NCBI RefSeq assembly: GCF_002027705.1
Contig: NZ_MBTG01000073.1
Location: 124,001 to 188,000, forward strand
Length of the DNA: 64,000 nt
Source: Paenibacillus ferrarius
GTDB lineage: Bacteria > Bacillota > Bacilli > Paenibacillales > NBRC-103111
Reading direction: 5' to 3'
In this document: positions 36,082 to 45,278 of the stretch, one piece after another
How the letters are laid out: each line of letters opens with the position of its first letter
Numbering within the stretch: the first letter of the stretch is position 1
Translations under genes and position numbers: made by a program
The notes under the pieces: generated by a model
The model's input: only the letters and a program-made list of their open reading frames with translations
Databases searched by the model: none
What the model was told of the DNA's origin: nothing

Positions 36082-37608
36082 ATGCGTAATAGGGTAAATA
36101 TTATGCTTTTGATCATGACATTGTTGTCGATGATACTGGCAGGTTGCAGCAAAGAATCGACTAAGTCTACTGTGGTTGAGGGAGATAAGGGAACGATTAA
36201 AGCCGGTGATGAGAAGCTGCCGCCATATGAGGTTAAGTTAGTATTTTATGGACCGGCTCAGAAGGATTTGGAGTTGGTTGAAAAAGAGATGAGCCAAATC
36301 ACGCTCAAAAAAATCAATGCGACAGTTAAATTGGAAAGAATTGAACCAGCCGCTTGGGATCAGCAAACCATACTTATGCTCACCGGAAATGAACAAGTCG
36401 ATCTAATCGTAACAGGAGGCACGGAATTTTCAAGGCAAGTAGCGCAAAAACAATTGCTGCCGCTTGACGATTTGCTTAAATCCCAAGGGCAAGACATTCT
36501 TAAAGCCCTCCAACCGGAGATATTGGAAGCAACCAAAGTTGATGGGAAAATTTATGCCATTCCAAGTATTAGAGACTTTGCCTCCAATACCAACGTTATG
36601 ATGCGCAAGGATCTACTGGAAAAATATCAACTGGATGCAAGCAAGGTGAAAACGTTTGACGATTTGGATCCGATTCTGGAGACGATTCGGAAGAATGAGC
36701 CTACGATAACTCCGCTTGGCAAGCCAGGTGCTTCTGCACCTATCTTAAATCGTATATTGGAAAGCAGCTGGGACATTCTGGGTGACAATATTGGCGTATT
36801 AAATAGTTTAGATGATCTCAAGGTCGTCAATTTATTTGAGACGCCGGAGTACGCGAAGCTGTTAAAAACGGTTAGACGCTGGTATGAAGCAGGTTATATT
36901 AGCAAAGATGCTTCGACAAGCAAAGAAACAGCAGTCGATTTAATCAAGGCTAACGTCGGTTTCGGCGTCATTCAAAAAGGCAAGCCGGGTGCGCTGGCCC
37001 AGACGGAAACGCGTACGAATACGAAGCTTGAGCTGGTCAATATCGGCAAGCAAGTCACAAGTACAACCAATATTACAGCTATTATGCTCGGTATCCCTGC
37101 CAATTCCAAAGATCCGAAGCGGGCCATGATGTTTTTGAACTTGCTCAACTCGGATAGAGATTTGATTAATCTCATCGACTGGGGGATTGAGGGCAAGCAC
37201 TATGTAAAGGTTGGCAAATCAATTGATTTCCCGCCTGGCGTCAATGCTACAAACAGCGGCTACAACATGCGGCAAGGGTGGATGTTTGGCAATCAGCTTC
37301 TATCGCACACTTGGATAACAGACAATCCTGATCTGTGGAACGAGATGGATCAATACAATCGAGAATCCAAAAAGTCTGCAGCCCTTGGTTTCAGCTACAA
37401 CCCATCGCCGGTAAAAACGGAGTTGGCAGCGATTACAAACGTTGTTCGTCAATACCAAAGCGGTCTAGAGAATGGCGCTCTGGATCCAGAAGTCAATCTT
37501 CCTAAATTCAATGCTGCGCTACATGCGGCAGGGATAGATAAGGTCATTGCTGAGAAGCAGAAGCAATTGGATGAATGGGCAGCAAAAAACAAAAAGTCAG
37601 GGAGATGA
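36082..37608 (+). CDS. ABC transporter solute-binding lipoprotein (module B)
   Basis: A 508-aa lipoprotein. Signal peptide MRNRVNIMLLIMTLLSMILA, then lipobox LAGC with Cys at about residue 22. The mature part is an LplA/COG1653-type binding fold (QVDLIVTGGTEFSRQVAQ, AIPSIRDFASNTNVMMRKDL, YEAGYISKDA). The ATG at 36082 is chosen over 36013 because GGGAGG is 11 bases ahead and the lipobox then lies at the right depth. It binds an unknown oligosaccharide for the two permeases just upstream. Confidence 0.92.
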   Translation: MRNRVNIMLLIMTLLSMILAGCSKESTKSTVVEGDKGTIKAGDEKLPPYEVKLVFYGPAQKDLELVEKEMSQITLKKINATVKLERIEPAAWDQQTILMLTGNEQVDLIVTGGTEFSRQVAQKQLLPLDDLLKSQGQDILKALQPEILEATKVDGKIYAIPSIRDFASNTNVMMRKDLLEKYQLDASKVKTFDDLDPILETIRKNEPTITPLGKPGASAPILNRILESSWDILGDNIGVLNSLDDLKVVNLFETPEYAKLLKTVRRWYEAGYISKDASTSKETAVDLIKANVGFGVIQKGKPGALAQTETRTNTKLELVNIGKQVTSTTNITAIMLGIPANSKDPKRAMMFLNLLNSDRDLINLIDWGIEGKHYVKVGKSIDFPPGVNATNSGYNMRQGWMFGNQLLSHTWITDNPDLWNEMDQYNRESKKSAALGFSYNPSPVKTELAAITNVVRQYQSGLENGALDPEVNLPKFNAALHAAGIDKVIAEKQKQLDEWAAKNKKSGR

Positions 37609-37613
37609 GCGAA

Positions 37614-38432
37614 ATGAAGATATCTATTGGCGGGTATTCGTTCCAGAACACATTTGTACAAGGTAAAATGGACGTTTTTGGTTATTTGGAAACGGTGAAA
37701 TATCGTTACGGTCTGAACACGGTTGATTTGTATAACGGTTTCTTCGTGGACAAAAGCAAGCCTGTGTGGGAATTGGCCGATGATGATTATCTTCATAAAA
37801 TTCGTGAAGCCCTCGATGAGAAAGAAATGACAGTCGTTAACTTTGCCATCGATACCGCTTCTTTATGGGATCTGGACAAGGAGCAACGCGAGCTGCAATA
37901 TCACAATGCGTTAAAGCATTTGCGTGCAGCAGACATACTAGGCGCTAAGACGGTGCGAATTGATACAGGCGGCTCGTATTCGAATGATCCCAAAGGCGAT
38001 TTCTTCGAGATGAGCCAAGAACAATTTGAGCATATCGTACAAAGATATCAAGAGTATTGCCGGATCGCAGCTGACTTCGGCAGTAAGGTTGGCCCGGAGA
38101 ATCATATGGGGCCTTCTCTTAATCCTCATTTTCTGAAGCAGATCGCCGAGGCGGTCAACCATCCTAATTTCGGTATTTTGCTGCATGTTGACCGCTGGAA
38201 GGTTGATCCCGAGCATGGAGATTCCATTATCGCGCCATGGGCATGCCATGTTCATTTTGGAGGCAAAACGCTGGCTGCGGAAGATCGAGCCATTCGTATT
38301 GCACAAACGCTGCATGACAGAGGATTTAAAGATTATTGGGCAATTGAGGATAATGCGCCGGGCAATCAATATGTTCAGGTGGAGTGGGCCGTTGCCGCAA
38401 TGAAAAAAGTATTATTGCATGTAAAAGAATAG
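37614..38432 (+). CDS. sugar phosphate isomerase/epimerase family TIM-barrel protein
   Basis: A 272-aa protein of the AP-endonuclease-2-like isomerase family. It has the barrel strands MKISIGGYSFQNTF, MTVVNFAIDTASLWDLD, AKTVRIDTGGSY, KVGPENHMGPSLNP, GILLHVDRWKVDPEHGD and DYWAIEDNAPG; Glu, Asp and His on these strands would bind a divalent metal. Members isomerise or epimerise free or phosphorylated sugars, inositols and similar. The start at 37614 has GGGAGATGAG ahead and directly follows the binding-protein gene. A Gfo/Idh dehydrogenase follows, a common catabolic pairing. Confidence 0.85.
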   Translation: MKISIGGYSFQNTFVQGKMDVFGYLETVKYRYGLNTVDLYNGFFVDKSKPVWELADDDYLHKIREALDEKEMTVVNFAIDTASLWDLDKEQRELQYHNALKHLRAADILGAKTVRIDTGGSYSNDPKGDFFEMSQEQFEHIVQRYQEYCRIAADFGSKVGPENHMGPSLNPHFLKQIAEAVNHPNFGILLHVDRWKVDPEHGDSIIAPWACHVHFGGKTLAAEDRAIRIAQTLHDRGFKDYWAIEDNAPGNQYVQVEWAVAAMKKVLLHVKE

Positions 38433-38453
38433 AAATCAAAGGAGCGAATACAA

Positions 38454-39581
38454 ATGAGTAAAATTCGAATTGGCATTGTTGGCGTAGGATTGATTGGTAT
38501 TACGCATCTGAAAAACTATGCTCAGATCGAGCATGCTGAGGTTGTCGCTGTCTGTGATATTAATGAGCAAGCCGCCCGGCATGTAGCCGACCAGTTTCAA
38601 ATCAAGGATGTATACACCGATTTCAGGGAGATGCTGAAACGGGCGGACATTGATGCGATCGATGTCTGCCTCCATAACAATTTCCATGCTCCAGTCACCA
38701 TTGAAGCTCTTGAAGCAGGGAAACATGTCTATTGCGAGAAGCCGATTGCCGGGACCTATTATGACGGCAATACGATGCTGGAGACGGCCAAAGCTTGCAA
38801 CAAGATGCTACAAATCCAACTGAACACCCTGTATAAGAAAGAGACCAAAGCAGCCAAAGCGTTAATTGAAGAAGGAAGCTTGGGCAAGTTGTACCATGCC
38901 AGATCAACAGGGTTCCGCCGCAGAGGACGTCCGTTCGTAGATGGCTATGGCACCAAGTTTTTCAACCGGAAAGAAACTGCAGCAGGAGGCGCCTTGCTCG
39001 ACATGGGGGTCTATCACATTGCCCAGATGTTATATCTTCTGGATCTTCCGAAGGTGAAGAGCGTATCCGGCAAAGTTTATCAAGAGATGGATATGGACGA
39101 GGCGAGAAGAATCGAATCCGAGTTCGACGTCGAAGAGCTTGGTGTCGGGTTTATCCGATTCGAAGGCGGGGCAACGCTTGATCTCATCGAGGCATGGTCG
39201 ATCCATATGGGAGGTTTCGAAGGGTCAAGTATGATGGGCAGCAAGGGCGGAATACGGCTTCCTTCGTATTCGTCCATATCTCAGACGAGTGGTCTTAGCT
39301 TTCATACGACCATGGCGGACATGGATATGGACAGCAACGTGAACCTGGACGACATGGAGCTCCGCTGGGGCAGGCTCAAGGCGAACTACGATGCGTACAG
39401 CTCCTCGCAGCATCATTGGATCGCGGCCTTGCAGGGAAGAGTACCCCTTCTGCCGACTGCGGAGATTGCGCTGCAGACCATGCTCATCAGCGAAGGCGTG
39501 TACCTGTCCGACCGACTGGGACGTGAAGTAACGGAAGAGGAGATCATCGCGTATTCTGAGTCAACCAATGTCAAATTGTAA
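38454..39581 (+). CDS. Gfo/Idh/MocA family NAD(P)-dependent oxidoreductase
   Basis: A 375-aa protein. The Rossmann start is IRIGIVGVGLIGITHLKNY, the EKP motif (CEKPIAG) carries the catalytic lysine, and GGALLDMGVYHIAQMLYLL has the His/Asp typical of the C-terminal domain. It probably oxidises a sugar or inositol-like substrate in concert with the preceding isomerase. AAAGGAGCG is 8 bases ahead. It is the same family as the remnant at 30148, which may be an older duplicate. Confidence 0.9.
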   Translation: MSKIRIGIVGVGLIGITHLKNYAQIEHAEVVAVCDINEQAARHVADQFQIKDVYTDFREMLKRADIDAIDVCLHNNFHAPVTIEALEAGKHVYCEKPIAGTYYDGNTMLETAKACNKMLQIQLNTLYKKETKAAKALIEEGSLGKLYHARSTGFRRRGRPFVDGYGTKFFNRKETAAGGALLDMGVYHIAQMLYLLDLPKVKSVSGKVYQEMDMDEARRIESEFDVEELGVGFIRFEGGATLDLIEAWSIHMGGFEGSSMMGSKGGIRLPSYSSISQTSGLSFHTTMADMDMDSNVNLDDMELRWGRLKANYDAYSSSQHHWIAALQGRVPLLPTAEIALQTMLISEGVYLSDRLGREVTEEEIIAYSESTNVKL

Positions 39582-39595
39582 GGGATGAAGGAAAC

Positions 39596-40804
39596 ATGCC
39601 GGATCATACGATTAGCCGCAATATGCTTGGAATGCTGAAGGTGTTCAACTTTGTGCTCTATGGGGCCCTGGCTATTTATAGCACATTCTTCGCGTTATAT
39701 CTGAAGGATATCGGGTTTTCAAATGTGCAGATCGGACTTCTGGTAGCCGGTGGCCCGCTCATCGGACTGGTAGCTAATCCATTCTGGGCGTACTGTGCGG
39801 ATCGGTTTCGCAACAACAAGCGCATTCTAATTATTTGCCTAATCGGTAACTTTAGTGTCATGCAATTTGTGTTTATGACGGAATCCTACCCATTGATTTA
39901 CAGTCTGATGCTGTTTTATTTCACGTTTCAAAGCCCGCTGTTCACGCAAAGCAACAGCTTGATCCTTAACGTCATTGAGGGGACTAATCGTAAATTTGGA
40001 GAGTTCCGTGCGTGGGGGTCGCTGGGATGGGCGCTTATTGCGGTCATTGCGGGTCCGATCATTGGCTGGCTGGGAATTAACAAGCTCTGGATTGTATTCG
40101 ATGCGATGCTGCTATTCGCCATATTCTTTACCTTCCTGATGCCCAGCGGCAACGAAAGGGAGCAGAAAGCGAAGTTTACAAACAAAGGCTATTTCACGGT
40201 ATTTCAAAATAAATATTTCCTGATCTTCGTCTGTTTGGGCGTGCTTATATCGATCCCCAACTCGATGAATACGACCTTTCTCAGTATCTACATTAGGGGC
40301 TTAGGCGGAACTAATACGGTTGTCGGTTGGGCTGCCTTCGCCACAGCCATTCTGGAAGTGCCCGTATTTTTGCTGCTGGACCGGTATTTGAAGAAAAATT
40401 CGCGCACCATGCTGGGCTGGTTGACCGTGATCAGCCTACTCTTTTCGGCTCGCTGGTTATTGATGTCTGTCGCGAGTTCGGCTATCCAGGTCATATTCAT
40501 CCAATTGCTGCATGCCATAACATTCGGTGGCTACTACTACGTTGGGACACAGCTTACTTCACACCTTGTCCCGGGGGAATACCGTTCCAGCGGGCAAGCG
40601 GTTTATGGTCTGACATGGGGAGGCATATCCGGAATCATAGCAGGGATACTCGGCGGCTGGATGTTCGAGAATCTAGGAGCAGCCGTGTTGTACCAAATTT
40701 GCTTTGGCATCACGATCTGCGGTTTTATCGGTTTCTTCTTATTACAGAATTCGTACCGGATAAATGAGCGTTATGCTAGCGCACAAAGTGAAAAAACGAT
40801 GTAG
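39596..40804 (+). CDS. MFS transporter (LacY/PPP-like, 12 helices)
   Basis: A 402-aa membrane protein with about 12 helices. It has FVLYGALAIYSTFFALYLKD in helix 1 and the loop 2-3 motif YCADRFRNNKRIL (relative of the GxxxDRxGRR motif). Resemblance is to the PPP/LacY branch of sugar or aromatic-acid:proton symporters rather than drug efflux. It is odd to find a proton symporter behind an ABC importer in one operon; it might import a monomer or export an end product. It ends the operon at a strong terminator. Confidence 0.85.
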   Translation: MPDHTISRNMLGMLKVFNFVLYGALAIYSTFFALYLKDIGFSNVQIGLLVAGGPLIGLVANPFWAYCADRFRNNKRILIICLIGNFSVMQFVFMTESYPLIYSLMLFYFTFQSPLFTQSNSLILNVIEGTNRKFGEFRAWGSLGWALIAVIAGPIIGWLGINKLWIVFDAMLLFAIFFTFLMPSGNEREQKAKFTNKGYFTVFQNKYFLIFVCLGVLISIPNSMNTTFLSIYIRGLGGTNTVVGWAAFATAILEVPVFLLLDRYLKKNSRTMLGWLTVISLLFSARWLLMSVASSAIQVIFIQLLHAITFGGYYYVGTQLTSHLVPGEYRSSGQAVYGLTWGGISGIIAGILGGWMFENLGAAVLYQICFGITICGFIGFFLLQNSYRINERYASAQSEKTM

Positions 40805-40815
40805 TTAATGAATCA

Positions 40816-40851
40816 GAGCCCGAAACCCCAATGGCGGTTTCGGGCTCTTTT
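40816..40851 (+). terminator. intrinsic terminator of the module B operon
   Basis: GAGCCCGAAACC and GGTTTCGGGCTC are perfect 12-bp arms followed by TTTT. Confidence 0.88.
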
Positions 40852-40933
40852 GTTAAGGGTAATTTTACTACGCGAGGAATTGAAAGTATTATGTAAATGT
40901 TGGGATAGCTAGTGTACAGAAATAAATTCCTCG

Positions 40934-40939
40934 TATAAT
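40934..40939 (+). promoter_or_regulatory. putative -10 of the kinase C transcript
   Basis: TATAAT 46 bases before the kinase start GTG 40986. TGTACA upstream is a weak -35 with short spacing. Confidence 0.4.
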
Positions 40940-40985
40940 CAAAGCAGGGATAAGTCGTAAATGTTGGAGAAGGGGATGAACTGCA

Positions 40986-42773
40986 GTGGCCTTTTTAAGG
41001 AAATTATCCATTCGCTCACAATTAGTGATATTGGCGATTACAACGATTATTGTTATCCTCAGTATTATCTTTCATACTTATTCTATGATGTCCGGGATGG
41101 TCACACGAAGTCATGAAGATTACGTCAAGCAAACGGTGTCAGAAATCAAGAAAAATGTGACTTCCAACAAGGATGTCATTAATAGATTGATGCAAAATAT
41201 ATCCTACAGCGAGGATGTACAAAGCTTTTTGGTTGAAAACAATAACTTGGCCAAATATGAGCTCTTCAAAAAACTAAATAGTTTGTTAAGCAATCAAAAA
41301 GAGCTAAAAGAAGGCATTATGGACATTGTCATCTCGGGAGATGACGGCGCTTGGGTAGACCTGAATGGCGGTCACAGTTATGTATCCCAAATGAGACAAT
41401 TCATTCCGCCTAAAGTGAATGCTTATTATGCAGGGATCCAACAATTTGGCAGCCTTTATGGAACGGCGGAAGGGATTATTTTTGCTACAACCATTTATTA
41501 CTTGAAACAAGGCGACCTGTTTAATACACATGTGGGGACGCTGTACTTTATTGTGAATCCGAAAGCGCTGGTTGGCGAACAGGAATATGCGACAAAGCAG
41601 ACGAATACGCAAATTTATTTATTGGATCGGGATCAAAAGGTCATTACAAGCAATACAAATGAGCAAGTAGGCAGTCCATTATCGGGTATTTCTTTGGAAG
41701 ATCACGTTGAAGAAGGCAAGGTGATCAGATGGAAGGGCGAGCCCTACGTCATGCAGGAGGAAAAGCTGCCGGATATTCGTGGAAGTATTTTGAGCATGGT
41801 CCCCAAAAATGAGTTGCTGCGGGATTTGCTCGATATCCGAAAGCAAGAATTAATTATTTTAAGCATCTGTTTATTTATTTTATCGATCCCCTTCATGTTC
41901 ATTATTAATAACATCTTGCGGCCGATCAAAAGATTGATTTTTTTCATGACTTTACTCAAAAGAGGGGACTCTCTTCATTTCAAGCGGCGAATTTCGCTGC
42001 AAGGCTACATGGAAATTAGTATTATGGCTTCCGAGTTCAACAGCATGCTGGATGAGATTGATCATTTGACAGAGACTTTGCTTGAAACAAACACGAGATT
42101 ATATAATATCGAGTTGGAAAAGAAAAAGTCGGAGCTTGCCTTTCTGAGGAGTCAAATCAATCCGCACTTCTTGTACAATACACTGGAGGCTATTACGGGC
42201 CTCGCTGTCGTAGAAGGGCAAAGTAAAATCAAAACAATGACGCGGGCACTATCCAGCATTTTCCGATACAGCATTAAAGGGGCTGACATTGTGCCCCTCA
42301 TACAGGAAACCAAGATCATTGACGCCTACTTGCAGATTCAGCAAATCCGCTTTGCGGATCGATTCTCGGTACATCATGAGTTCACAGAGGAAGCGCTTGC
42401 TTATAGAGTTCCCAGAATGATCCTGCAGCCGATAATCGAGAATGCGATCTATCATGGCTTCGAGCCTTCGCTCAGAAAAGGCGAGTTATGGATCAAAGCG
42501 TCTATCGACGATCAAGGCAGGCTGGTCGTAGCCGTGCTGGATAATGGGACAGGCATAGCCCCTGGGCGATTGGAAGAACTGCGCAGCAGGCTGGCAGCGC
42601 CTGCTTCCGACTTAGCGGATTTCGAAGAACAGAAGAGCATCGGTCTCGTCAATGTCAACAACCGGATTAAGTTGATGTTTGGTGATGATTGCGGTATACA
42701 GATTGAAAGCAGCTTTGGAAACGGGACACACATTCAACTGATAATCGGTGAGAAGAGGGATCAGGATGCATAA
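40986..42773 (+). CDS. YesM-type sensor histidine kinase (module C)
   Basis: A 595-aa kinase, start GTG 40986 behind AAGGGG. TM1 near residues 12-33 (LVILAITTIIVILSIIF) and TM2 near 288-310 (IILSICLFILSIPFMFII) flank a sensor of about 250 residues. HAMP-like linker, then RSQINPHFLYNTLEAI with His394, then the GHKL ATPase (PIIENAIYHGFE, VLDNGTGI). It overlaps the response regulator start by 8 bases, so the two proteins are translationally coupled. Confidence 0.9.
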   Translation: MAFLRKLSIRSQLVILAITTIIVILSIIFHTYSMMSGMVTRSHEDYVKQTVSEIKKNVTSNKDVINRLMQNISYSEDVQSFLVENNNLAKYELFKKLNSLLSNQKELKEGIMDIVISGDDGAWVDLNGGHSYVSQMRQFIPPKVNAYYAGIQQFGSLYGTAEGIIFATTIYYLKQGDLFNTHVGTLYFIVNPKALVGEQEYATKQTNTQIYLLDRDQKVITSNTNEQVGSPLSGISLEDHVEEGKVIRWKGEPYVMQEEKLPDIRGSILSMVPKNELLRDLLDIRKQELIILSICLFILSIPFMFIINNILRPIKRLIFFMTLLKRGDSLHFKRRISLQGYMEISIMASEFNSMLDEIDHLTETLLETNTRLYNIELEKKKSELAFLRSQINPHFLYNTLEAITGLAVVEGQSKIKTMTRALSSIFRYSIKGADIVPLIQETKIIDAYLQIQQIRFADRFSVHHEFTEEALAYRVPRMILQPIIENAIYHGFEPSLRKGELWIKASIDDQGRLVVAVLDNGTGIAPGRLEELRSRLAAPASDLADFEEQKSIGLVNVNNRIKLMFGDDCGIQIESSFGNGTHIQLIIGEKRDQDA

Positions 42774-44184
42774 AGTATTGCTTGTAGATGACGAAAGCTG
42801 GGTCGTGGAGAGTCTTAAGGATTTGATCGATTGGGAGCGCTATGGCTTCGAGGTAGTAGGTCAAGCTTACAACGGAACTGATGCTTTGGAAGCCATATGG
42901 AGGTACAAGCCGGATGTAGTTTTTACAGATATACGGATGCCGGAAATGAATGGCTTGGAGCTGCTTCAAAGAGGCAAATCACTGCCTTTTCCGGTTCATT
43001 ATGTAGTAGTCAGCGGTTACGCGGAGTTTGCCTATGTGCAGAAAGCGTTGAATTACGGTGCGGTCGCATACTGTTTGAAGCCGTTTGATGAATTGGAAAT
43101 AGCCGGAGTTCTGATGAAACTAAATCAAATGCTGGAAGCTGGCAAGCCTTCCGACGACTCATCCCTGATTCCTTGGATAGAGGACCCAAGCGCCGCGAAC
43201 GAGCGGAAACTCGAGGATGAATTGATGCAGCACGGTATCTCGGATGTGGCTGTAGATGGCATCGTAATGGTCGTTTCTGTTGGCTCAGGAGAACTTCCAG
43301 ATATTCATGAGCGTGTAATTAAGCTCAAAACCGGCACCTCCAAAACTGCATATTTACTAAGCGGAAGGCAAGCTGAAGCTATGCGGACAAAATGGACGCT
43401 TCAGTTTCCGGCGGGCATGATGGGAATCGGGGTAAGCAATAAAGTTTGCGAACTGAGCGGAATTAAAGGTGAAATCGCCAATGCCGATGTGATGGCTTAT
43501 CAATTTTTTGTCACTAAGGACAATCGCGCGTATGAACCTCAGCTGTTCAAGGATGCTGAATTAAACCAACATATGCTTAGGATGAGCGATGCCATCCGCG
43601 ATAAAGATCACAAAAGCGCTCAGCTTGTATTTAGCAGCATAGAGGACTTGTTCAGGGAGCAGGTATTATCCATACGTCATGCTTTCCAAGTGTACAATAT
43701 GACCGTATCTTTTCTATTCAAGCTAGGCCAGACGGAAAATATCTTGTACAGCTACGAGCAATTGGCACAATCGTTCGATCATGTATTCGATATGATGGCC
43801 GAGCTGAGATCTCTGGCTGCCCGCTATCTGAAAACACCTGATCTGGCATTGGCAGAGACCAAGAACCAAACCTTTAACGCGATGTTCCAATTCGTCACAG
43901 AAAACTTTCAGCAGGACATATCTTTACAGGACCTATCTGAGCAATTTTATATGAATCCAAGTTATATCAGCCAACTATTCAAGAAAGAAGTAGGGGAGAC
44001 ATTTACCACGTATATGTCCAAGCTGCGAATCAAGTATGCTTGCGAATTATTAGATGGCAGCAGTTTGTCTATTCAAGAGGTTTCCGAAAAAATTGGCTAT
44101 CATGATTATTTTTACTTTACTCGCTTATTCAAAAAAATAATGGGAAAAACACCTACGCAATATCGCAATGAACAGCTCGTGTAA
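42766..44184 (+). CDS. YesN-type response regulator with AraC output (module C)
   Basis: A 472-aa protein beginning MHKVLLVDDESWVVE. Receiver Asp55 lies in VVFTDIRMPEMNG and Lys in YCLKPFDELE. The C-terminal AraC domain is LQDLSEQFYMNPSYISQLFK and IQEVSEKIGYHDYFYFTRLF. ATG 42766 is preferred over GTG 42748 because the receiver begins there. It should activate the permease-led operon downstream, across a 185-base gap holding a cre-like site. Confidence 0.92.
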   Translation: MHKVLLVDDESWVVESLKDLIDWERYGFEVVGQAYNGTDALEAIWRYKPDVVFTDIRMPEMNGLELLQRGKSLPFPVHYVVVSGYAEFAYVQKALNYGAVAYCLKPFDELEIAGVLMKLNQMLEAGKPSDDSSLIPWIEDPSAANERKLEDELMQHGISDVAVDGIVMVVSVGSGELPDIHERVIKLKTGTSKTAYLLSGRQAEAMRTKWTLQFPAGMMGIGVSNKVCELSGIKGEIANADVMAYQFFVTKDNRAYEPQLFKDAELNQHMLRMSDAIRDKDHKSAQLVFSSIEDLFREQVLSIRHAFQVYNMTVSFLFKLGQTENILYSYEQLAQSFDHVFDMMAELRSLAARYLKTPDLALAETKNQTFNAMFQFVTENFQQDISLQDLSEQFYMNPSYISQLFKKEVGETFTTYMSKLRIKYACELLDGSSLSIQEVSEKIGYHDYFYFTRLFKKIMGKTPTQYRNEQLV

Positions 44185-44343
44185 AAGGGTATGGACAAAT
44201 TTTAGCATTCCTATGGATGAATTATAGAAGTATCCTCGTAACATTTCTGTTGAGTCATGTGAGCGGATTATTTTCTGATAAAAGGCATAAATTGCGTGCA
44301 TAGACGCTGCGGCCTCCCTCAGAGATAATAAATACATGCTAAA

Positions 44344-44357
44344 TGGTAGCGCTTACG
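44344..44357 (+). promoter_or_regulatory. cre-like catabolite-repression site
   Basis: TGGTAGCGCTTACG contains the near-palindrome GTAGCGCTTAC and fits the CcpA cre pattern (TGnnAnCGnTnnCA) at most positions. It lies 13 bases before the permease start, where CcpA would block transcription. Binding is inferred. Confidence 0.5.
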
Positions 44358-44369
44358 AGGGGGATGGCG

Positions 44370-45278
44370 ATGGAAAAGTTAGTCGGGAAGGAAATTTATA
44401 AACGTAGGTATTTGTACTTGATACTTCTTCCTACTTTACTTTATTACGTGTTTTTTCAATATGTTCCGATGTATGGGGTTGTGCTTGCATTCAAAGAATA
44501 CCATATCAAAGCAGGCATGCTGCATAGTCCTTGGGTTGGTTTAGCCAATTTCAATGAGTTGATGATACAGAGCGATTTCTGGCAGGCATTCAACAATACC
44601 ATCCTTATCAGTTTAGGCAGAATCGTACTCGAGTTTCCGGTAGCGATCATTCTTGCTTTGCTGATTAATGAGGTCACGAGAGAAAAGTTTAAGAAGTTTT
44701 ACCAAACTGTGTATACGTTTCCACACTTCATCTCCTGGGTGATTATAAGCGGCATCATGCTTAACTTCTTAGGCGATTCGGGGGTACTCAATCAGCTAGT
44801 TTCATCTTTGGGTTTCGAGAAATATACCTTTCTGACAGATGCCGGTTTATTCCGACCCATTTTGTTCCTTTCTAACATTTGGAAAGAAGTCGGTTGGAGC
44901 GCGATTATTTATTTGGCTGCTATTGCTGGAATTAACCCGGAAGTGTATGAAGCCGCTTACGTGGATGGCGCGAACCGTTACCAGCAGCTCTGGGCCGTTA
45001 CTTGGCCATCAATCCGCGGCACTGCTGCAATCTTGCTCATATTAGCTGTAGGCAATGCGATGAATGGCGGATTCGAACAAATCTTTAATTTGTATAATCC
45101 AGGTGTTTACAAAACCGGAGATATTATCGATACGTATGTGTATCGCTCAGCTTTTGGCGGGGGATTAAGTTTCGGGGTAACAGCGGCCGTTGGACTTTTT
45201 AAAGCGGTCATCAATTTTGCGCTCTTATATTCGGCTAACTTCATGGTGAGAAGGCTTGGCGGGGAGGGGCTGCTGTAA
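44370..45278 (+). CDS. ABC transporter permease, LplB-like (module C)
   Basis: A 302-aa CUT1 permease with YVPMYGVVLAFKEYHIKAGM near the N-terminus and EAA loop YEAAYVDGANRYQQLWAVTW. Of three in-frame ATGs (44343, 44364, 44370), 44370 sits 6 bases after GAGGGGG; the earlier ones overlap the cre-like site. It overlaps the next permease start at TAATG. Confidence 0.92.
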   Translation: MEKLVGKEIYKRRYLYLILLPTLLYYVFFQYVPMYGVVLAFKEYHIKAGMLHSPWVGLANFNELMIQSDFWQAFNNTILISLGRIVLEFPVAIILALLINEVTREKFKKFYQTVYTFPHFISWVIISGIMLNFLGDSGVLNQLVSSLGFEKYTFLTDAGLFRPILFLSNIWKEVGWSAIIYLAAIAGINPEVYEAAYVDGANRYQQLWAVTWPSIRGTAAILLILAVGNAMNGGFEQIFNLYNPGVYKTGDIIDTYVYRSAFGGGLSFGVTAAVGLFKAVINFALLYSANFMVRRLGGEGLL

